Both the position numbers and the translations under genes were made by a program. From Arenibacterium halophilum (GTDB lineage Bacteria; Pseudomonadota; Alphaproteobacteria; Rhodobacterales; Rhodobacteraceae), in the NCBI RefSeq assembly GCF_005938225.1, contig NZ_VCPC01000007.1, positions 55,541 to 119,540 on the forward strand: a DNA stretch of 64,000 nt, in the 5' to 3' direction. Under the pieces are notes generated by a model, which saw only the letters and a list, made by a program, of their open reading frames with translations, had not been told where the DNA came from and ran no database searches. This document shows, one piece after another, positions 35,425-43,807 of this stretch (the stretch's first letter is position 1; each line of letters opens with the position of its first letter).

Positions 35425-36188
35425 GGATCCACCGCCATCGAGCGAAACTTGCGCTCATCCGCGAGGGTCGCGGCATCGACGACGCCGAGCTGGCCAGCGC
35501 TGACGCCTTGCGCCGCTTCCAACCGCCAGATCTGGGTCAGGATGATGCCAAGTTCGGCGGTGACGCGCGTGTTGAGATCGACCGCAGCTTTCAGCCCGTC
35601 CTGATCGTCGATGAGCCCGACCATGGTCTCGAGCCGCTCGAGGCTCTGGCCTGCCTCTTCATGGCTTTCCTGCGCGGCGACCGACAACATGGCGCTGGCC
35701 CCTGCCGAGGCGGCGATACGGTTGTCGGCGGGTTGATCGGAGTCCGAAAGCGTGCTCAGGCGCTCCGAAGTAAACCCGCTGCCCGAAAGCACCCGCTCGA
35801 CCGAGGCCGACAGTTCCGCGCCGGGATTGAACCCGCTGAAGAAGTCGCCGCTGGCCAAAGACTGCGCGGTGTTGAGGGGGGCCACCAGCTTGCCACGCAG
35901 CGCGCGGAACTCCTCGACCGTGGCGAAGAGTTCACCCAACCCGCTGCCTTCGATGAGCGAGGTCAGTTGCGCCTCGAGGTTCGTCAGCTGCGAAAGCTGG
36001 GTTTCCAGTTCCAGCCGCATGGTGGCGAGCTGCTGCATCTGGACATTCAGGTCCTCGGCCATGTGCTCGAGCTGGGCCACGAGTTGACCAAGCTGCGAGC
36101 CATCAAAGGTCGGTACGCCCTGGGCCGTGGCGGGCGAGGCAAACCCGAGTGTGGTGACCGCAGCTACGGTTAGGAGAAGCTGTCTCAT
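35421..36188 (-). CDS. virB5: VirB5-like minor pilus protein
   Basis: A 255-residue secreted protein: signal peptide (LLLTVAAVTTLGFASPATAQ) followed by a long helical hairpin (QLVAQLEHMAEDLNVQMQQL ... LTNLEAQLTSLIEGSG), as in VirB5/TrbJ proteins that cap the pilus tip. The C-terminal part is mostly helix without cysteines. Its ATG overlaps the stop of the transglycosylase gene. The call rests on fold pattern and operon place. Confidence 0.8.
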   Translation of the reverse strand: MRQLLLTVAAVTTLGFASPATAQGVPTFDGSQLGQLVAQLEHMAEDLNVQMQQLATMRLELETQLSQLTNLEAQLTSLIEGSGLGELFATVEEFRALRGKLVAPLNTAQSLASGDFFSGFNPGAELSASVERVLSGSGFTSERLSTLSDSDQPADNRIAASAGASAMLSVAAQESHEEAGQSLERLETMVGLIDDQDGLKAAVDLNTRVTAELGIILTQIWRLEAAQGVSAGQLGVVDAATLADERKFRSMAVDP

Positions 36189-37297
36189 TCGGGAACTCCC
36201 ATCTGCATGAAGTCGCGCTCGGCCAGACGGTCGGCCACGAGGTGCTGCGCGTAGGCCGCCTCGCGCTGCTGGTTTGCCGCCATCAGCCGGACGCGGAGAC
36301 CCAGGATGCGGCCGATCTCGGCCTTGGCGTAGGTGTTGAGCTCCCAGGCCGCCTTGGCATTGGGTTGGGCATCGATCTGCAGGATGATCGCGCGCAGACG
36401 ATTGATGACCTGTTCGGTGGTGGCGGAGCTGTCGGCGGCGTAATAGACGCCCGCCTCGGAGATGCTGGCATATTCGGCGAGGGCAAAATCCGAGGGGGAG
36501 AGCGTGCCAAGCGCATCGGCACCGCCCACGACAGCCAGGTATTCGTTATAGAATTTCGAGATGTTGCGCACGTAGCCTTGGGTCTCAGCAAAGGGCGGCA
36601 CGCCACCGTATTCGATCACCCGGCCCGGCCCCGCGTTATAGGCCGCAAGTGCATGGGGGATATTGCCGAAGCGGTTCAGTTGCGTGGTGATGTAACGCGC
36701 GCCGCCGCGGAGGTTGTCTTTTACGTCATAGCGGTCGACTCCAAGATCGGAGGCGGTGCCGGGCATGAGCTGAGTCAGGCCATAGGCGCCGACCGGGCTT
36801 TCAGCGGCGACGTTGAAGCGGCTTTCCTGCTTGATCAGGGCCTGGAAGAGGCAGCGCCACTGGGTGGCCGAGAGACCTGCCCGGGCCACACCCGGCGCGC
36901 CTGCGAATTCGCCCGCGACCTCGACAATCATCATCTCGACGGTCTCACGGCCTTCGCCGAAAAGCCGGCTGTTCATCGGACTGATGTCGGTGCCGGGATA
37001 GACCGCCTCGACCCCGAAATCCGCATTGCCCTCGAGCGCACGGATATCGAAGCCGGGACCGGTGATAGCGGCGGTCATCTCCTCGAGGACGCGCAGCTGA
37101 TCGGACTGGACATCGGCCAGCGTGGACTCGGTCCGATCCTTGTCTTGCTGGACGCCCAGATCCTCGGCCAGCGCCGTCACCCGCGCAATGGCGCGACCGA
37201 TCGCGGAATTGTCCTGCGTCGGTACGCCTTGCGCGATCGCGGGCAGGGCGCTGAGGCCGAGGCAGAGCCCGGCGGATATGATCGCGGCGCGGTTCAT
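36185..37297 (-). CDS. Lytic transglycosylase of the virB operon
   Basis: A 370-residue protein starting at the ATG at 37297, which overlaps the lipoprotein stop (ATGA) and begins a signal peptide (AAIISAGLCLGLSALPAIAQ); the longer open frame is a shadow. The SLT domain has ALIKQESRFNVAAESPVGAYG (catalytic Glu), LTQLMPGTASDLGV and ALAAYNAGPGRVIEYGG. It opens peptidoglycan for the secretion channel. The C-terminal 130 residues are helical and resemble the VirB5-like neighbour in style (AWELNTYAKAEIGRILGLRV versus AVDLNTRVTAELGIILTQIW), suggesting a VirB1-VirB5 fusion. Confidence 0.85.
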   Translation of the reverse strand: MNRAAIISAGLCLGLSALPAIAQGVPTQDNSAIGRAIARVTALAEDLGVQQDKDRTESTLADVQSDQLRVLEEMTAAITGPGFDIRALEGNADFGVEAVYPGTDISPMNSRLFGEGRETVEMMIVEVAGEFAGAPGVARAGLSATQWRCLFQALIKQESRFNVAAESPVGAYGLTQLMPGTASDLGVDRYDVKDNLRGGARYITTQLNRFGNIPHALAAYNAGPGRVIEYGGVPPFAETQGYVRNISKFYNEYLAVVGGADALGTLSPSDFALAEYASISEAGVYYAADSSATTEQVINRLRAIILQIDAQPNAKAAWELNTYAKAEIGRILGLRVRLMAANQQREAAYAQHLVADRLAERDFMQMGVPE

Positions 37298-37503
37298 TCC
37301 GGACGGGGCAGGGGGTCGAAGGTGCAATCGGGTTGGGCCGACTCTTGAACCGGAGCGCCCATGGTCGAGAAGGAGAGGGCAGACCGCGTCACCTGCGGCG
37401 CGCCATTGCGTCCAAAGCAGGGGGAGGTTTTCTCGGTGTATTTCTCGCAAGCTGAGAGAAGGCTCGCGGCGGCGCAAAGCGCGAGAAGGGGTTGCGAACT
37501 CAT
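37294..37503 (-). CDS. Small lipoprotein of the virB operon (VirB7-like position)
   Basis: A 69-residue protein starting MSSQPLLALCAAASLLSACEKY, a lipoprotein signal with lipobox LLSAC. Two more cysteines follow (SPCFGRN and PDCTFD). Its start overlaps the virB4 stop and its stop overlaps the next start, both by ATGA. VirB7 proteins are short outer-membrane lipoproteins of this size, but usually lie next to virB8, so the homology is uncertain. Confidence 0.7.
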   Translation of the reverse strand: MSSQPLLALCAAASLLSACEKYTEKTSPCFGRNGAPQVTRSALSFSTMGAPVQESAQPDCTFDPLPRPE

Positions 37504-39878
37504 AGTACATGTCTCCAGAAATCGGGATTGGCACGCCAACCGGCAGGCACGCGCGCCTCGCCGGTGGCACCACCGCCAAGGATTGGGAGGAGGTTGCCCA
37601 AGGCGGAGAGATCGGCGTCGACGAAGACGCTGTCACCCGCCGAGCGGACAAGCGCGATGCGCTGGCCAATGGTGGGCTGAACGAGAAGGGCCGCCTCCTT
37701 GGCGTTCACGCGCAGGAAGTCGTAATCCGAGATGGTGGCGCGGTCGTTCGGGAAGAGGATCTGAGTCGGGACGGTCTCGACGATGGTCTTGCCGACGCGG
37801 CTGTCCCGCAGCTGGCTCGGATACTGCGTCATCATGATCACGACGCAGTTCATCTTGCGCAGCGTCACCAGCCAGTTTTCCAGCCGCGCCCCGAAGTAGG
37901 GATCGTCGAGGAGCTTCCAGGCCTCGTCGAGCACGATGATGGTGGGACGACGATCTTCGACCACGCGTTCGATCTGGCGGAAGATATAGGAGAGCACCGC
38001 CATCCGCTCGGTGGTCATATCGAGGATCTCGGTCATGTCGAAACCGATGATGTCGGAGGCCAGTTCAAGCCCGGCACCCTGTTCCGGCTCATCGAAGACC
38101 CAGCCATAGCGCCCACCCGGGGCCCATTCGGCGACGCGGGACTGCAGCTCGCCATCGTCGTCGAGCGACTGAAACAGGGTCTCGAAACTCGCGAAGCGCC
38201 GGAGCGAACCCTCGGCATGGGCATTTTGCGAGACCGCGCTCTGGATGTGGCGGGACTGTTCGCCCGAGAGCGTGCCATTGCGCGAGAGCAGGGTCGCGAG
38301 CCAGTCCGACAGCCAGGCGCGGCCGCGCTCGTCGGTCTCGGTGGCAAGCGGGCTGAGACCCGTCGGCACACCGGCCCGGATTTCATTGTAGCGGCCGCCA
38401 AGGGCGCGGACGGCCATCTCGAGACCGCGATCCTTGTCGAAGAAGAAAAGCCGCGCGCCGACCCGCTGCGCCTGCGCCGTGAGGAAGGCAGTGGTCAGCG
38501 TCTTGCCCGTGCCGGTGCGCCCCAGAACCAGCGTATGGCCGACGGTCGGTTCCTTGCCGGGGCCGCCCGCCTCGTGGAAATTGAAGCGATATCCCGAGGT
38601 GCCAACCGTGGGCAGGACCGAGATGGTTTGGCCCCAGGGCGACTGATCAGGGCCACGCCCCTCGACGCTGCCGTGGAGCGCTGCGAAGTCGGCGAAGTTG
38701 ATCGAGGAGATCGGCGTCTTGCGCGCCCGGTAGCCGAAGTTGCCGGGGGATTGCGCGAAGTAGGTGGCTTTCAGTGCCATGTTCTCGCGCACGATCACGG
38801 ACATGATCTCTTGGCCCACGCGCTTGATCTGGGCGGCGGCACGTTCGAGCGTGTCGCGGTCTGGCGCATAAACCGCGATGGAGAGATGATGGTCCCCGAA
38901 GGCAATGCGGCCTGCTTCCTGATCATCGGCGGCCTGGCCGAGCTGTTCTCGCAGAGAGACGGCGGCATCGTCGGAGGCATGCATCTGGCGGATAATCCGC
39001 TGGATTCGTTCGGCCATGATGTTGTTCGGGATCGGGCTGAAGGAGTTCGTCAGCACGATGTCGAGCGGCAGGTCGAGCGCGTCGAGCAGCGTCACATCGG
39101 TCAATGCCGGGTAGGTCTTCATCGAAAAGAGCGCACCGTATTTGACCTGGCCGGTCACGGCGTCGGTGAGGGTGACAACGTCGCCGTCGAAGGTCGCGCG
39201 GCAATTGCTCAAGGTATGCGAGAGAGGCAGGGCACTTTGCCCGAAGGCGATGGGGGAGAAGCTGCCGGCGTTCAGCGTGTTGAGGTAGCCCAGCCACTCG
39301 CCGCCCGACTTCGTGAGCCTGACGGGGTTGGCCGAGGCAAGCGCCACCTCGAAGAAGCCCATGACCTCGTTCAGCTCCTGCATCCGTGTCGCGCGGTCCT
39401 TGACCCAGGCCTTGCGGGCCAGAGCGCGCAGGAGCGGAATGCGGGCTGAGATGTCGGGGCGACGGATGACGCTGAGATAGAGTTGGCGCTTGGCGGGGCG
39501 CAGGTCTTTGACATGGGCCTGCCAGCGCGCATCGATTGCGGCGGCGAAGCTGTCGCCCTCGATGGGGCGCATCCCAAGATCCTGCGGCACGGAGATGCGG
39601 TGAATGTAGAAGCCGAAGGCACTGCCAGTCTGGGCGACGATGGCCGCGACCGCGCGTTTGAGCGCGTCGAGCCGGGCGTCCTCAGAGGTCATCGGATTCA
39701 GACCATCAAGGCGCAGGGTCGCCAAGAGGTCGCCTTCGCGCAAGACCATGACATCGTCATCCGCGAGCGCAAAATACGGCAGATGCTCCGCGAGATAGCT
39801 TTCCCGCGCGAACTCCCCACCGCCAGCCCGAAGCAGAGCGGTTCCGTGAGTGGAAAGAGTGCCCGCATCAAGCGCCAA
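37500..39878 (-). CDS. virB4: VirB4 secretion ATPase
   Basis: A 792-residue ATPase. I place the start at TTG 39878 because GGAGG lies seven bases upstream and the protein begins at the conserved MALDAGTLSTHG; the longer frame runs through virB3. Walker A is LVLGRTGTGKTLTTAFL and Walker B is IIVLDEAWKLLDDPYFG, followed by the motif ending MMTQYPSQLRDS. VirB4 drives pilin extraction and substrate transfer. It overlaps virB3 by 11 bases. Confidence 0.93.
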   Translation of the reverse strand: MALDAGTLSTHGTALLRAGGGEFARESYLAEHLPYFALADDDVMVLREGDLLATLRLDGLNPMTSEDARLDALKRAVAAIVAQTGSAFGFYIHRISVPQDLGMRPIEGDSFAAAIDARWQAHVKDLRPAKRQLYLSVIRRPDISARIPLLRALARKAWVKDRATRMQELNEVMGFFEVALASANPVRLTKSGGEWLGYLNTLNAGSFSPIAFGQSALPLSHTLSNCRATFDGDVVTLTDAVTGQVKYGALFSMKTYPALTDVTLLDALDLPLDIVLTNSFSPIPNNIMAERIQRIIRQMHASDDAAVSLREQLGQAADDQEAGRIAFGDHHLSIAVYAPDRDTLERAAAQIKRVGQEIMSVIVRENMALKATYFAQSPGNFGYRARKTPISSINFADFAALHGSVEGRGPDQSPWGQTISVLPTVGTSGYRFNFHEAGGPGKEPTVGHTLVLGRTGTGKTLTTAFLTAQAQRVGARLFFFDKDRGLEMAVRALGGRYNEIRAGVPTGLSPLATETDERGRAWLSDWLATLLSRNGTLSGEQSRHIQSAVSQNAHAEGSLRRFASFETLFQSLDDDGELQSRVAEWAPGGRYGWVFDEPEQGAGLELASDIIGFDMTEILDMTTERMAVLSYIFRQIERVVEDRRPTIIVLDEAWKLLDDPYFGARLENWLVTLRKMNCVVIMMTQYPSQLRDSRVGKTIVETVPTQILFPNDRATISDYDFLRVNAKEAALLVQPTIGQRIALVRSAGDSVFVDADLSALGNLLPILGGGATGEARVPAGWRANPDFWRHVL

Positions 39879-40146
39879 AGCTGTCGCCTCCGTGCAGGGC
39901 CCGGTTCTTCGTCGGGCGCACTGATCCATAGGAGACGCGCAGCACTTCGAAGAAATGCGGCTCGCGGTCAGCGACGAACCAGAGGATCGGATAGGCGACA
40001 AGGCCGATCAGGAAGAAAACCATCGACTTCGTCCAGATGAACGGCAGAACGACCCCGGTCGCCAGCACCACGAGGTATCCGACAGGGAGACCCAGATACT
40101 TGGGCGGACGGGCGAGGCCCAGAAAGAGGGGGGATCGTTCTGCCAA
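39868..40146 (-). CDS. virB3: VirB3 inner-membrane protein
   Basis: A 92-residue protein with the VirB3 start (SPLFLGLARPPKYLGLPVGY) and two hydrophobic helices (LVVLATGVVLPFIW and MVFFLIGLVAYPILWFVA). It ends in a basic tail. It lies between virB2 and virB4 as usual and helps pilus assembly. Confidence 0.92.
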   Translation of the reverse strand: MAERSPLFLGLARPPKYLGLPVGYLVVLATGVVLPFIWTKSMVFFLIGLVAYPILWFVADREPHFFEVLRVSYGSVRPTKNRALHGGDSFGA

Positions 40147-40161
40147 CTCTATTCTCCAACC

Positions 40162-40443
40162 TCAGGAGAAGCCGTCGACGATGGTGCCGGCCGAGAAGAT
40201 CAGCACGATCCCGATGATGACCGAGGCGAACCAGCCCCAGTTGAGCCGTCCCATCATGCACATGAAGCCGGTGCCGATGACCGCGAGCGTGGCGACCGCG
40301 ATCCCGATCGGACCAGTCAGCGCGGCCTCGACGGTTTCCAGCATGGTCTGGATCGGTGACAAGTCTTGCGCGAAGGCGGGCGTTGCGAAAGCCGCCAGGG
40401 TTGTGGCGGCGGGCAAGAGGCGGCTGAGGCGATGTCGGAGCAT
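40162..40443 (-). CDS. virB2: VirB2/TrbC prepilin
   Basis: A 93-residue protein with a signal peptide cut at AFA-QD and two hydrophobic helices (GPIGIAVATLAVIGTGFMCM and WFASVIIGIVLIFSAGTIVDGFS) separated by the short basic turn MGRLNWG. This is the pilin subunit of the conjugative pilus. It begins 16 bases after the transglycosylase gene. Confidence 0.93.
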   Translation of the reverse strand: MLRHRLSRLLPAATTLAAFATPAFAQDLSPIQTMLETVEAALTGPIGIAVATLAVIGTGFMCMMGRLNWGWFASVIIGIVLIFSAGTIVDGFS

Positions 40444-40459
40444 GCGAAGTTCCCTTGTT

Positions 40460-41125
40460 TTACTGAATATCGATGAGGACGGGCGCGCGGGCTGGAACCC
40501 GGTCTGCGACGCGGATGTCCGGCGCGGAAACGGGTGTGCCCGCCAGCCGGGACCGGATCCGATGGATGCGCGCGATGTAGTCGCGGGTCTCGGTGAAGGG
40601 GGGGATCCCGGAATATTCGATCACGCGATGCGGCCCGGCACTATAGGCTGCCAGCGCCAAGTCGATATCCTTGAACGTAGCGAGCTGCGCGAGCAGGTAG
40701 CGCGCCGCGCCATCGAGGTTCTGGGACGGGTCGCGCGGATCGACGCCGAGCGTACGTGCCGTGTCCGGCATCAACTGGCCCAAACCATATGCGCCTTTAG
40801 GGCTGACGGCAGTCGGGTTATAGCTGCTTTCAGCTTCGACCAGGGCGCGGAACAGGATCTGCCAGTCGTCGGCACTCAGATCAGCTAGGCGCAGGGCACG
40901 GTTCCCCTGGTGGCGGACGGCAGTCGTCCGGATCAGGGAGAGGATGTCGTCGCGACCGGAAGGCGGCGTGGCGTCCAGCGAGGCCAGAACGACTTCGGCC
41001 TCAACGCTATGATTTAAACCAGCCCATGCAGGGCGCTTACCGTGGAAGGTCCAGCCCGAGGTCCGGGCCGCCCCATCGCGGCCGAAGGCGATGACGTCAG
41101 CCGCGCTCCTCGAGGGTGAGCTCAT
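40460..41125 (-). CDS. virB1: VirB1-like lytic transglycosylase
   Basis: A 221-residue protein with a complete SLT domain: ALVEAESSYNPTAVSPKGAYG (catalytic Glu), LGQLMPDTARTLGV and ALAAYSAGPHRVIEYSG. I use the ATG at 41125, 29 bases inside the upstream gene; no good start lies closer to the domain, and this start gives no signal peptide, which is odd for a periplasmic enzyme. It is the second transglycosylase of the operon. The N-terminus is the uncertain part. Confidence 0.75.
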   Translation of the reverse strand: MSSPSRSAADVIAFGRDGAARTSGWTFHGKRPAWAGLNHSVEAEVVLASLDATPPSGRDDILSLIRTTAVRHQGNRALRLADLSADDWQILFRALVEAESSYNPTAVSPKGAYGLGQLMPDTARTLGVDPRDPSQNLDGAARYLLAQLATFKDIDLALAAYSAGPHRVIEYSGIPPFTETRDYIARIHRIRSRLAGTPVSAPDIRVADRVPARAPVLIDIQ

Positions 41126-41411
41126 AGTCAGGACCAAAGCGCAGATCGCGCCCGTCACCGAACTCGAAATGATGTTTGAAGAGCCCCGGCCATATGTTGA
41201 AATACCGCGGCTCTGGCCCGTGCGGGGTGATCCGGGTCGAGACCAGAATGGCTTCCGGCTGACCCTCGCGCAGGTAGATGCACTGGTAGCGCGGCTTGCC
41301 ATCGTCCGTGAACCCCACGAGTTCATACCGGCAGCGGAACGCGATGCCCTTCTCGGACAGGTCTTTGACACCATCGATGGTGATCAGGATCTGGTTGCGC
41401 GCTATCGGCAT
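41097..41411 (-). CDS. Hypothetical protein, first gene of the virB operon
   Basis: A 104-residue protein with IDGVKDLSEKGIAFRCRYELVGFTDDGKPRYQCIYLREG, beta-strand-like throughout, no signal peptide or membrane segment. It overlaps the following virB1 start by 29 bases and heads the operon, just below a divergent promoter region. No family recognised; a regulator or a relaxosome-linked factor is possible. Confidence 0.6.
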   Translation of the reverse strand: MPIARNQILITIDGVKDLSEKGIAFRCRYELVGFTDDGKPRYQCIYLREGQPEAILVSTRITPHGPEPRYFNIWPGLFKHHFEFGDGRDLRFGPDYELTLEERG

Positions 41412-41483
41412 GTTCGGACTCTCCCCACGAGAGCCCTTCTACTTCCTGCGCTTAAATCCATAAAGTCATATAGAGTCAATACG

Positions 41484-41511
41484 ACATATTGCAGATAAAT
41501 ACATATTGCGC
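41484..41511. promoter_or_regulatory. Repeated ACATATTGC sites between divergent operons
   Basis: ACATATTGC occurs at 41484-41492 and 41501-41509, 17 bases apart, in the 132-base region between the virB operon head and the gene at 41544. The second copy continues as ATATTGCGC (41503-41511), which recurs at 15797-15805 upstream of the relaxase genes, where it overlaps the perfect palindrome ATTGCGCAAT (15799-15808). A shared regulator of transfer genes could bind both. Confidence 0.4.
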
Positions 41512-41543
41512 GATAGTCTGCGCAACTTTTGCGGGAGAGCGAC

Positions 41544-42122
41544 ATGAAGCGACAGGTGATGGCAACTGCAATGGGAGTGATGGCGGTGTTCGGAGCCCCG
41601 CAGAAGGCGCAGGCCTATGACATCGATTGCGCCATCATGCTCTGCATGGCGGGTGGTTTCCCTCCGAGCGCGGTCTGCGCACGCGCCTATCGCATCATGA
41701 TCCGCCGCATCACGCCCTGGCCAAGCCTACCGCCCTTCGGGGTCTGCACCTTTGCCCATGTGCCGGTGGAGCTGGGTGGACCCGGTGGAGTGGGCGAGCT
41801 CGACACCAATCTGCCGGAATACGAATGGCTGAACCGCACTCATGTGATCTGGTTCACCGGGCGCTCCTACGAGCCGCGCGACGAGCCGCGTCAGTGGGAC
41901 TGGTCGATCCGTTCCTGCGATCGCGAAAACCGGACCTGCCGCTATATCCAGCGGGTCTACGGGTCCCACACGCCCTGGCCCGCGACATTCATCTCGGAAA
42001 GCGGTCAGGAGATCGCCTACCCAAGCGGTGATGGCCTGTGGCACTTCTATTCCCGTAGCATCATGGTCGAATACGGGGACTACGAGGGCAACATGGGCCA
42101 CTCGGAGTGGTTTTCCTACTGA
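41544..42122 (+). CDS. Secreted Cys-rich protein, function unknown
   Basis: A 192-residue protein; the ATG at 41544 follows GGGAGAGCG and starts a signal peptide (VMATAMGVMAVFGAPQKAQA). The mature N-terminus is DIDCAIMLCMAGGFPPSAVCARAYRIMIRRITP, a Cys-rich segment often seen in proteins next to conjugation genes of this group. Later it has two more cysteines (RSCDRENRTCRY). It is transcribed away from the virB operon. A transfer-related surface or exclusion role is possible, but I know no tested function. Confidence 0.7.
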   Translation: MKRQVMATAMGVMAVFGAPQKAQAYDIDCAIMLCMAGGFPPSAVCARAYRIMIRRITPWPSLPPFGVCTFAHVPVELGGPGGVGELDTNLPEYEWLNRTHVIWFTGRSYEPRDEPRQWDWSIRSCDRENRTCRYIQRVYGSHTPWPATFISESGQEIAYPSGDGLWHFYSRSIMVEYGDYEGNMGHSEWFSY

Positions 42123-42316
42123 TCTGAGCTGTCATTGGGCGTCAGGGAAAACGGGCGCACGACGGCAAGACTGGCGTCAAATTGATCGGGGTCGACATGC
42201 CATCGGCGGCTCACCGAGCCATCGTTCCAACGGTAGTCGGTGAACAGGTGAAGTTCCTGTACCCCGTCGTTCAGAAACCCGTCTTGGAAGGGCCAGCCTG
42301 TCTTTCTCTTACCCAT
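42116..42316 (-). CDS. Small hypothetical protein
   Basis: A 66-residue protein from the ATG at 42316: aromatic-rich start (KTGWPFQDGFLNDGVQELHLFTDYRWNDGS) and RRWHVDPDQFDASLAVV. It lies between the Cys-rich secreted protein (converging, overlap seven bases) and the Xre regulator (upstream on the same strand). The regular amino-acid mix makes it more than a chance frame; no family is known to me. Confidence 0.5.
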   Translation of the reverse strand: MGKRKTGWPFQDGFLNDGVQELHLFTDYRWNDGSVSRRWHVDPDQFDASLAVVRPFSLTPNDSSDQ

Positions 42317-42392
42317 TGAACTCACCACGCTCCATTTGATTACCTCTTGAAACGTTCCGCTCCAGGACGCTTCAGGGGCTGGCAAAATCTGG

Positions 42393-42602
42393 CTAGCGTT
42401 TTGCGAAGAGTTCTTCTGGATCTACGTTCAGTGCTTTGGCGATACGTTCGAGGAGGTCGAGGGAGGCCGCGAACTTGGCGTTCTCGACCTTGCCCATATG
42501 GCCGCGGCTTACATCGGCCCGATGAGCAAGCTCCTCCTGGCTGAGGCCGCGGGCGCGTCTCAAGTCCTGGATGTTCAGTGCTACACGCTCCCGCAAGTTC
42601 AT
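42393..42602 (-). CDS. Xre-family helix-turn-helix regulator
   Basis: A 69-residue single-domain regulator. The Cro/C1 fold is complete: LRRARGLSQEELAHRADVSRGHMGKVENAKF, then LDLLERIAKALNVDPEELF. Proteins of this size often control conjugation modules. It is the last recognisable gene on the transfer side before an AT-richer gap and may bind the repeated sites near 41.5 kb and 15.8 kb. Confidence 0.9.
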   Translation of the reverse strand: MNLRERVALNIQDLRRARGLSQEELAHRADVSRGHMGKVENAKFAASLDLLERIAKALNVDPEELFAKR

Positions 42603-43079
42603 GCCGTTGAGACGGACACGATGCGCGAAATGTCGCCACGCGATATATGTTACATTCGGAGGTGCAGAGAAGAAATCTTGGAACGGCGCGAGATCGCCGG
42701 AATGGGATGCCTGCCGATACGCAGGTCACGGGATGATCCGTCTCGCAAACATTAAAGGCCGTTCAATTACTCTTTCGGAAAGAGCGGCACCGGCAATACC
42801 GGTGCCGCCAGGAATTCGCCCACAGGGAGGAGGTAGAGGACGAATTTTACGCGGGAATTTGGGGCTGACCAAGAATCGCATAATGAGGATTATGCTAATT
42901 AAAAGCTTCATTCACTACTGATGATCATATGCATTCAAAATATGTCAAAATACTCTGCTTGTTCCCATTCCGAGATATGTGCCAATTACCGCTCTCATGT
43001 CCCATTTAATATGACGACGGACACTTGCAGTACTTGCAGTAACGGTTTGGTTTGCTGATTAGATCTCCGCGTTTAAGCA
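42603..43079. other. AT-rich spacer with a hairpin at the module boundary
   Basis: No gene is evident. A perfect ten-base stem, GCGGCACCGG / CCGGTGCCGC, with a five-base loop lies at 42784-42808; it lacks a T-tract on the plus strand. From about 42880 to 43080 the sequence is clearly more AT-rich than both flanks. This is the join between the conjugation module and the catabolic island. Confidence 0.55.
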
Positions 43080-43772
43080 CTAATCTCGGAGGCGAGAGGA
43101 CCAACTTTCAACGGCTCGATTCTTCAGTCTGGACCTAATCAAATTCTTCCAAGAAACGGAAAGCTCTCTCACTGAGCCCAGATCACTAGTAAGATCAAAA
43201 TTCAATGGAGCGTGGTAGAGTGTCTTATGAACCCTTTGCAAAGGCCATTCTCGGTTTGGCCTGTCGATGAGAGTAATCGCATCTCCTGCTGCCACCCACC
43301 CAGTTTGCAAGACTCTATAATACCAGCCAGTCAAACCAGATGACTGAACAAGTTTCGCAAACCCGGGTTGACTGATCCGAACGTTAAGCTTCCAACAAGG
43401 TTGTCGTGGTTGTGAAACCTGCACAACCGCCTCGCCAATCTGAAAGGAATCACCGAGGCATACGTTGGTCTCATCGTGGTCGCATGCAACGATATTCTCT
43501 CCGAACGTGCCAGGGCTAAGATCCTCGGTCCCTGGCAAAACCCGTTTCCAGTGTTCATAGTGACCAGAGCAGTATTGATGGAGCGCCTTGTCAAGCCCGC
43601 CATGTTTTTCTTGATCGGCCTGCACGTCGCCTTCTATCCCAAGAGGGGACAGCCAAACCTTTCCGAGAACCGCTTTCTTAGTGATAGCACTGCTCGCGTT
43701 GTTTGGCCCGAATGGGACCGGTGTTCCAATCCGTACTTCCGAAACAAGAGCCGATTTCATATGATGCTTCAC
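43080..43772 (-). CDS. MOSC domain protein (YiiM-like)
   Basis: A 230-residue protein of the MOSC family: GIEGDVQADQEKHGGLDKALHQY near the N-terminus, LSPGTFGENI, and VQVSQPRQPCWKLNVR with the conserved Cys proposed to accept sulfur or bind molybdopterin. YiiM-type MOSC proteins work in detoxification of N-hydroxylated or reactive compounds with electron partners. It is the last gene of the catabolic operon, 35 bases behind the ferredoxin reductase. The link to aromatic breakdown is unexplained. Confidence 0.85.
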   Translation of the reverse strand: MKHHMKSALVSEVRIGTPVPFGPNNASSAITKKAVLGKVWLSPLGIEGDVQADQEKHGGLDKALHQYCSGHYEHWKRVLPGTEDLSPGTFGENIVACDHDETNVCLGDSFQIGEAVVQVSQPRQPCWKLNVRISQPGFAKLVQSSGLTGWYYRVLQTGWVAAGDAITLIDRPNREWPLQRVHKTLYHAPLNFDLTSDLGSVRELSVSWKNLIRSRLKNRAVESWSSRLRD

Positions 43773-43807
43773 CTTCCCACAAGCGATTTGCCCAAGGATC
43801 GCCTTGG

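Noticed and set aside
36185..37669. 494-residue start for the transglycosylase
   Set aside because: The first 124 residues run through the lipoprotein and virB4 genes in another frame. The ATG at 37297 starts a signal peptide and overlaps the previous stop.
37509..39449. Long plus-strand open frame over virB4
   Set aside because: Antisense shadow of a clearly recognisable VirB4 ATPase.
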